Of a DNA stretch of 42,137 nt, positions 37,424 to 42,137 are shown in pieces (position 1 is the first letter of the stretch; every line of letters begins with the position of its first letter). Under the pieces are notes generated by a model. The model did not search any database. It had not been told where the DNA came from and worked only from the letters and a program-made list of their open reading frames with translations. The position numbers and the translations under genes were made by a program. Origin of the DNA: Chloroflexota bacterium (GTDB taxonomy: Bacteria > Chloroflexota > Dormibacteria > Aeolococcales > Aeolococcaceae); assembly GCA_005880445.1 (NCBI GenBank), contig VBGJ01000148.1:1-42137 (forward strand), read 5' to 3'.

Positions 37424-37630
37424 CGACGCGGCACGCGGCTGGCTCGCCACTGCGCGGAGCTGCTGGACCGCACCGAGCGTCGTGTCAATGCGCTGGTCGT
37501 CGGCGGCGATGGAAGGATGACCGAGCGACCCCTGGACATGGCCGACACCGACGCCGGGCCGGCGCCTCCGGGCGACCTCGCCGAGCGGCGTACGCCGGCG
37601 CCGGTGGATCCCAACGACATTCCCTTTTGA
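37424..37630 (+). pseudogene. Remnant/truncated exodeoxyribonuclease VII small subunit (XseB C-terminal helix plus tail)
   Basis: Open frame reads RRGTRLARHCAELLDRTERRVNALVVGGDGRMTERPLDMADTDAGPAPPGDLAERRTPAPVDPNDIPF*; TRLARHCAELLDRTERRV resembles the XseB C-terminal helix; in-frame TGA at 37421 and no N-terminal helix upstream; sits right after xseA. Confidence 0.6.
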
Positions 37631-37667
37631 CTGCGCAGATACACGGATCTGTGTAAGAATGCCAGCG

Positions 37668-38444
37668 ATGAGCACCGCCGCCGTGCGTCAGAGACTTGAC
37701 CAGGCGCTGGTCGAGCGAGCGCTGGCCCCGAGCCGGGAGCGTGCGCAGGCTCTGATCGCGTCGGGCCTCGTTGAGGTGGACGGCGCCGCGGCGCGCAGCG
37801 CGGCGATGCAGGTGACCGCCGCGGCGGGCGTCCGGGTCCTCGGACGTGACCACCCGTGGGCGAGCCGCGGCGGGTTGAAGCTCGATGCCGCGCTCGACGC
37901 GCTCCACATCGAGTGCCGTGGGCGCATCTGCCTCGACGCCGGCGCGTCGACTGGCGGCTTCACCGACGTCCTCCTCGCGCGCGGCGCGGACCTCGTGTAC
38001 GCGGTCGACGTCGGCCACGGTCTCCTGGATGGGCGGTTGGCGTCGGACCGGAGGGTCCGGGTGCTGGATCGAACGAACCTGCGCACCCTGCAGACCGTCC
38101 CAGGGCCGTCGCCGGATCTCGTGACGCTCGACCTCTCGTTCATCTCACTGCGCCTCGTGATGCCGGCGGTGGTCAACCTCGCCGCGCGTCCGGCCGACGT
38201 CATCGCGCTGTTCAAGCCGCAGTTCGAGCTGGGCCGCGAAGCCGTAGGGCGCGGCGGCGTGGTGCGCAACGCGTCTCTCGCGCAAGCCGCCGCCGACCAG
38301 TTTTTGCAATGGATGTCAGCAACATTCGGCGCACGTGTCCTGCACGAGCCACTGCAGGCAGCCGTCCGCGGCGCCAAGGGCAATCAGGAGTGGATCACGC
38401 ACGTGCGTCTCGACGGCGAGGGCGTCGCGGAGCCCGGCATATGA
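37668..38444 (+). CDS. tlyA: TlyA family rRNA (cytidine-2'-O)-methyltransferase/hemolysin (S4 + FtsJ-like)
   Basis: RLDQALVERALAPSRERAQALIASGLVEVDG (S4), WASRGGLKLDAALDAL...ICLDAGASTGGFTDVLLARGADLVYAVDVGHG...VTLDLSFISL. Start 37668 or 37659. Confidence 0.93.
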   Translation: MSTAAVRQRLDQALVERALAPSRERAQALIASGLVEVDGAAARSAAMQVTAAAGVRVLGRDHPWASRGGLKLDAALDALHIECRGRICLDAGASTGGFTDVLLARGADLVYAVDVGHGLLDGRLASDRRVRVLDRTNLRTLQTVPGPSPDLVTLDLSFISLRLVMPAVVNLAARPADVIALFKPQFELGREAVGRGGVVRNASLAQAAADQFLQWMSATFGARVLHEPLQAAVRGAKGNQEWITHVRLDGEGVAEPGI

Positions 38445-39343
38445 CCGAGCACCGGAGCATCGGCTTCCTCCTGCATCCGGGTGAGCAGCCGGCCGTGCAG
38501 GGCGCGATTGCGCGAGCACAGGCGTGCGGGTTCGGGGTCTGGACCGCGCTGGATCGGCCGGAGGACGCGGTTGCGGAGCACGCGAGCGACGCCAAGCTGC
38601 TGGTGACGGTCGGCGGTGACGGCACGTTTCTCTACGGCGCGCGTCTCGCCGCCCCGCGTGCGATCCCCGTGATGGGTGCGAACCGTGGACGTCTCGGCTT
38701 CCTCAACGACGTGGAGATCGACCAGCTGCCCGATGCGATCACGCGGTTCTGCAGCGGCGAGTACAGCATCCAGCGGCGCTCGCTGATCGACGTCGAGCTG
38801 GGAGGTGAGGGAGAGGCCGCGCGCGCCCTGGCGCTCAACGAGGTCGTGGTCCGCGCCCGTGACGTCAACGTCGCCCGACTGCGAGTCGATGCCGATTCCG
38901 ACCTGCTCGGCGTCTTCGACTCGGACGGGATCGTGGTGGCCACCGCGACCGGCTCGACCGCGTACGCGCTCAGCGCCGGCGGCCCGCCAGTCGATCCGCG
39001 CCTGCGCGCGCTCGTGGTGGTGCCTCTCGCGCCGCATGCGGTGATCAGCCGCGCGGTCGTCATCCCTGACGCGGTGCGGGTGCGAGTCACCGTGGAACGC
39101 GGTCACGTCTTCGTTGCCGTCGACGGCGCGTCGATCGGCGATCTGACCGACGACGGCGACGTGCTCGTTCGTCCCGGCCCGGATCTCGCCGTGGTCCGGT
39201 TCGCGGATTCGCCGACGTTCCACGAGCGGCTGCGCCAGAAGTTCCGGTTCGGCGTGCCGCACAAGGAGCTCGAGACGCGGGACGCCGTCGACGCGGAGCC
39301 CGAGCAGATCGAGCCCGGGAAGGCGCTGCATGACGCTTCGTGA
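38441..39343 (+). CDS. nadK: NAD kinase
   Basis: LLVTVGGDGTFLYGARLAAPRAIPVMGANRGRLGFLNDVEIDQL...DGIVVATATGSTAYALSAGGPPVDPRL. ATG 38441; ORF-track start is too early. Confidence 0.95.
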   Translation: MTEHRSIGFLLHPGEQPAVQGAIARAQACGFGVWTALDRPEDAVAEHASDAKLLVTVGGDGTFLYGARLAAPRAIPVMGANRGRLGFLNDVEIDQLPDAITRFCSGEYSIQRRSLIDVELGGEGEAARALALNEVVVRARDVNVARLRVDADSDLLGVFDSDGIVVATATGSTAYALSAGGPPVDPRLRALVVVPLAPHAVISRAVVIPDAVRVRVTVERGHVFVAVDGASIGDLTDDGDVLVRPGPDLAVVRFADSPTFHERLRQKFRFGVPHKELETRDAVDAEPEQIEPGKALHDAS

Positions 39344-41072
39344 GCTCCGCGTCAACGACGTCGCGGTCGTCTCGGATGCAACGCTCGGTCTCGACTCGGG
39401 ATTCGGTGTTCTCACCGGCGAGACGGGGGCGGGCAAGTCCGTGTGCATCACCGCGTTGCGAATCGCACTTGGCGGCCGCGCGGACACCGACGTCATCCGC
39501 CCTGCCGCGACCGCTGCTCGCGTGGCGGCAGCTTTCCAGGACGTCCCCGCCAGTGTCACCCAGCGCCTGGTGGAGCTCGGCATCCCTCCCGACGATCTGG
39601 CCACCCTGAGTCGCGAGGTGCCGCGCAGCGGCCGGAGCACCTGCCGCGTCAACGGAGCGCTGGTCTCGCAGGCTGTGCTCCGGGAGATCGGCGATGCGCT
39701 CGTGGAGGTGACGGCCCAGGGAGCGAGCCAGCGCCTGATGCGGCGCGCGTGGCAGCGAGACCTGCTCGACAGCGCCGGCGGCGACACGACGTCCGCGGCG
39801 CGACAACGTGTCGCGGACGCCGTGCTCGCCATGCGCGCCGCCGACTCCGCTCTCGAGTCGGCGCGTCGCGCCTCCCGCAGCGATGCGGCCGCGCTGGACC
39901 GCGCCAGGGCGCTGGTGGCGGATCTCGGAGCCTTGGAGTTGCGCGCGGGAGAGGACTCAGAGCTGGCCGGCGAATGCCTGATGCTCCGACACGCCGCGGC
40001 CATCGTGGGCGCGGCGTCCGCTCTGGCCGGCGCCGCCGCGGGAGACGAGACCGGGGCGGCGGATCTCGTCGCAGCTGGATCGGTCGACGCTGGTGCCCTC
40101 GGGGGCCTCGATCCCGCTCTGGCGTCGCTCGCGGAGCGGGCGGTATCGCTGGTCGATGTGCTGCGTGAGCTCGCCCTCGATGCGCGCCGCCACGCGGCGG
40201 GCGTCAGCGTCGACGAGGGGCGACTGGCGGAGATCGAGCAGCGCCTCGATCTGCTCGCCAGGGTCGCGCGGCGGCACGGTTCGATCGAGGAGGCGATCGC
40301 TGACCTCGACGGTGCGAGCGAGCTGCTCGCGGCGGCCGAGGGCGGCGAGGACGCTGCGAGCCGGCTTGAAGCGGGTGCGACCGCAGCTCGTGAGGCGGTG
40401 GCCCAGGCCGCCTCGGCGCTGGGCGCGGCCCGGTCCGCCGCCGCGCGCCGGCTCGAGCAGGCGGTCACCGCCGAGCTTCGCGACCTCGAGTTGCCGCATG
40501 CCCGGTTTCGCATCATCCTGGGCCGCTCACCGGACCCGCTCGGCGTCGACCTCGGCGACGGCATCCCAGTGCGCTGCGGGCTGCACGGGGTCGACGACGT
40601 CGACTTTCGCTTCGCGGCGAACCGCGGCATGGTCCCGGTCCCTCTGGACGAGGGGCCGTCTGGCGGCGAGCTCTCGCGCATCTCACTGGCCCTGTCCGCC
40701 GTCGTCACTGAGGAGGCTGCGCCGGTTCTGGTGCTCGACGAGGTGGATGCCGGCATCGGCGGGGAGACCGCCGCGCGCGTCGGCGACGTGCTGGCCGCCA
40801 TCGGTGAGAACCGGCAGGTGCTGGCCGTGACTCACCGCGCCGAGATCGCCGCCCGGGCCGGCCATCACCTCGTCGTGAGCAAGCGAGATGACCCCGGTGG
40901 TGCCGTCGCCTCGGTTGCCCCGGTGGACGGCGAGCCACGGGTGCACGAGATCGCGCGTCTCATGTCGGGCCGGGCGACTCCGGCGGCACTAGACCGTGCG
41001 GGTGAGCTTCTCGACGAGGGGCGTGATGGCAGCGCGCGTCCGCGGGCCCGATCCGCGACCCGTACCATGTGA
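39330..41072 (+). CDS. recN: DNA repair protein RecN
   Basis: LRELRVNDVAVVSDATLGLDSGFGVLTGETGAGKSVCITALRIALGGRA...PSGGELSRISLALSAVV...VLVLDEVDAGIGGETAARVGDVL. Confidence 0.94.
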   Translation: MTLRELRVNDVAVVSDATLGLDSGFGVLTGETGAGKSVCITALRIALGGRADTDVIRPAATAARVAAAFQDVPASVTQRLVELGIPPDDLATLSREVPRSGRSTCRVNGALVSQAVLREIGDALVEVTAQGASQRLMRRAWQRDLLDSAGGDTTSAARQRVADAVLAMRAADSALESARRASRSDAAALDRARALVADLGALELRAGEDSELAGECLMLRHAAAIVGAASALAGAAAGDETGAADLVAAGSVDAGALGGLDPALASLAERAVSLVDVLRELALDARRHAAGVSVDEGRLAEIEQRLDLLARVARRHGSIEEAIADLDGASELLAAAEGGEDAASRLEAGATAAREAVAQAASALGAARSAAARRLEQAVTAELRDLELPHARFRIILGRSPDPLGVDLGDGIPVRCGLHGVDDVDFRFAANRGMVPVPLDEGPSGGELSRISLALSAVVTEEAAPVLVLDEVDAGIGGETAARVGDVLAAIGENRQVLAVTHRAEIAARAGHHLVVSKRDDPGGAVASVAPVDGEPRVHEIARLMSGRATPAALDRAGELLDEGRDGSARPRARSATRTM

Positions 41073-41079
41073 ATCCATC

Positions 41080-41862
41080 ATGGACGGTGGCGACGAACCC
41101 AGTCGCACTGCGACTCCGGTCGCGCTGACGCTGGATCTCGACGCTCACGAGCCAGATCGATTTCTCGTTGACGTGCCGGGATTTCGTGGGACTCTCGAGG
41201 ATTTGGTGCGTCACGCCCATCACGGCGATGTCGACGTGACGCAGATTCCAGTCGCGGCCATCACGGAGCAGTTCCGCGCGCTCGTGGAGGGCGACGAGCG
41301 CCGTCCGGACCTCGACGACGTGGCGGCGTTCCTGACCCTGGTTGCGCGCCTGGTCGCGCTCAAGGCCGCGGCCGTGATGCCGGACACCTCGGTCCTCGCC
41401 GACACCGAAGACGTGGACGGCGACGGTGCCACCGACGCCGGCAACCGGCTTGCTGAGTACCGTCTGTACAGGGCGGCCGCCGAAGCGCTGCTGGGTGATG
41501 CGGCGGAGGAGGGTGCTCGCAGCTTTCTCGGGATGGTGTCGCCGGATGTCATCCCAGTCGAGCGGATGCGCATACCCCCCGAGCGGCTGGCCGCCGCGTT
41601 CCGGCGCGTCTTGGAGCGGCTGGCGGACGAGGAGCCCCTGCCCGTCGGAGCCCTGACGTTCTCTGTGGCGGAGAAGGCCGACGAGCTGCGGGCTCGCTTG
41701 CGCGCCGGCGTGCTGCAGTTCGAGGAGATCTTCGCCGCCGTGCGCTCGCGCCTCGAGGCGGTGGCGTGCTTCCTGGCGCTGCTCGAGCTTCTGCGACTCG
41801 GGGAGGCGACCGTCGAGCAGCTCGAGGCCTTCGGCCCGATCACGGTGCGCGGCGGTGGATGA
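41080..41862 (+). CDS. scpA: Segregation and condensation protein A
   Basis: FLVDVPGFRGTLEDLVRHAHHGDVDVTQIPVAAITEQF...DLDDVAAFLTLVARLVALKAAAVMPD...LLELLRLGEATVEQLEAFGPITV. Confidence 0.9.
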   Translation: MDGGDEPSRTATPVALTLDLDAHEPDRFLVDVPGFRGTLEDLVRHAHHGDVDVTQIPVAAITEQFRALVEGDERRPDLDDVAAFLTLVARLVALKAAAVMPDTSVLADTEDVDGDGATDAGNRLAEYRLYRAAAEALLGDAAEEGARSFLGMVSPDVIPVERMRIPPERLAAAFRRVLERLADEEPLPVGALTFSVAEKADELRARLRAGVLQFEEIFAAVRSRLEAVACFLALLELLRLGEATVEQLEAFGPITVRGGG

Positions 41863-42137
41863 CGTCGTCATCGACATCTTCGGGCGAGCTGTCGTTCCGA
41901 CCGCCTCTGTGGATGCCGAAGCGGAGGATCTCGCCCCCGCGCTCGAGGCGGTGTGCTTCGCGCTGAGCCGGGCCGTTTCGGTGGCCGAGGCGGCCGAGAT
42001 CCTCGGTCGCAGCCCACGGGCGGTCGAAGCCGCGGCAGAGGTGCTGGCCTCCCAGCTTCGCGAGCGGGGCCTGATGCTGCAGCGCCACGCGGGGGCAATC
42101 CAGCTCGTGACCCGAGCGGAGGTGGCGTGGGCGGTGC
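41855..42137 (+). CDS. scpB: Segregation and condensation protein B, 5' end (truncated by window end)
   Basis: GTG 41855 frame: VDDVVIDIFGRAVVPTASVDAEAEDLAPALEAVCFALSRAVSVAEAAEILGRSPRAVEAAAEVLASQLRERGLMLQRHAGAIQLVTRAEVAWAV; overlaps scpA stop by 8 nt. Not in the ORF track. Confidence 0.85.
   Translation, partial: MDDVVIDIFGRAVVPTASVDAEAEDLAPALEAVCFALSRAVSVAEAAEILGRSPRAVEAAAEVLASQLRERGLMLQRHAGAIQLVTRAEVAWAV

Noticed and set aside
37380-37497. Short ORF MSTVEPDDAARGWLATARSCWTAPSVVSMRWSSAAMEG as an independent gene
   Set aside because: Most of it is the out-of-frame reading of the XseB-like remnant; only the first residues could be the original xseB start.
38384-40801. 805-aa Ser/Arg-rich ORF on the minus strand
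   Set aside because: Antisense shadow of nadK and recN; no recognisable motif and composition expected from high GC.
1-42137. CRISPR arrays, transposases, integrases, toxin-antitoxin or phage genes
   Set aside because: No repeat-spacer periodicity, transposase motifs or terminal repeats noticed; gene content is conserved housekeeping.

Overview
The window is a high-GC bacterial chromosomal segment made almost entirely of housekeeping genes. Nearly all are on the + strand, packed into translationally coupled runs. Order: comM 3' end, dprA, topA (four C-terminal zinc ribbons), hslV, hslU, rpsB, tsf, pyrH, frr, uppS, cdsA, dxr, rseP, ispG, archaeal-type proS, relA/spoT, hisS, aspS, [GYD-domain gene on -], two small ORFs, RsbW-like anti-sigma gene, SigB/F-type sigma gene, alaS, FtsA/PilM-like actin ATPase, frameshifted membrane-anchored ectodomain protein, ruvX, aroE, prepilin peptidase, PH-domain membrane protein, [small ORF on -], aroC, aroKB fusion, aroQ, efp, asp23-like, nusB, xseA, truncated xseB-like remnant, tlyA, nadK, recN, scpA, scpB 5' end. 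Gene content suggests a Chloroflexota/Dormibacterota-like lineage, but this is inference only. I saw no CRISPR array, transposon, tRNA or rRNA. The best candidates for something under-described are: (1) an FtsA-like ATPase coupled to a cytoplasmic-domain/Pro-rich/TM/ectodomain protein, whose ORF is broken by a 1-nt frameshift near 27518; (2) a recurrent TANNNT -10-like hexamer 9-10 nt upstream of several operon-leading start codons, suggesting leaderless transcription; (3) an xseB remnant with a C-terminal '...NDIPF' tail resembling the SSB C-terminal peptide; (4) direct and inverted repeats in the divergent region upstream of the shikimate operon.
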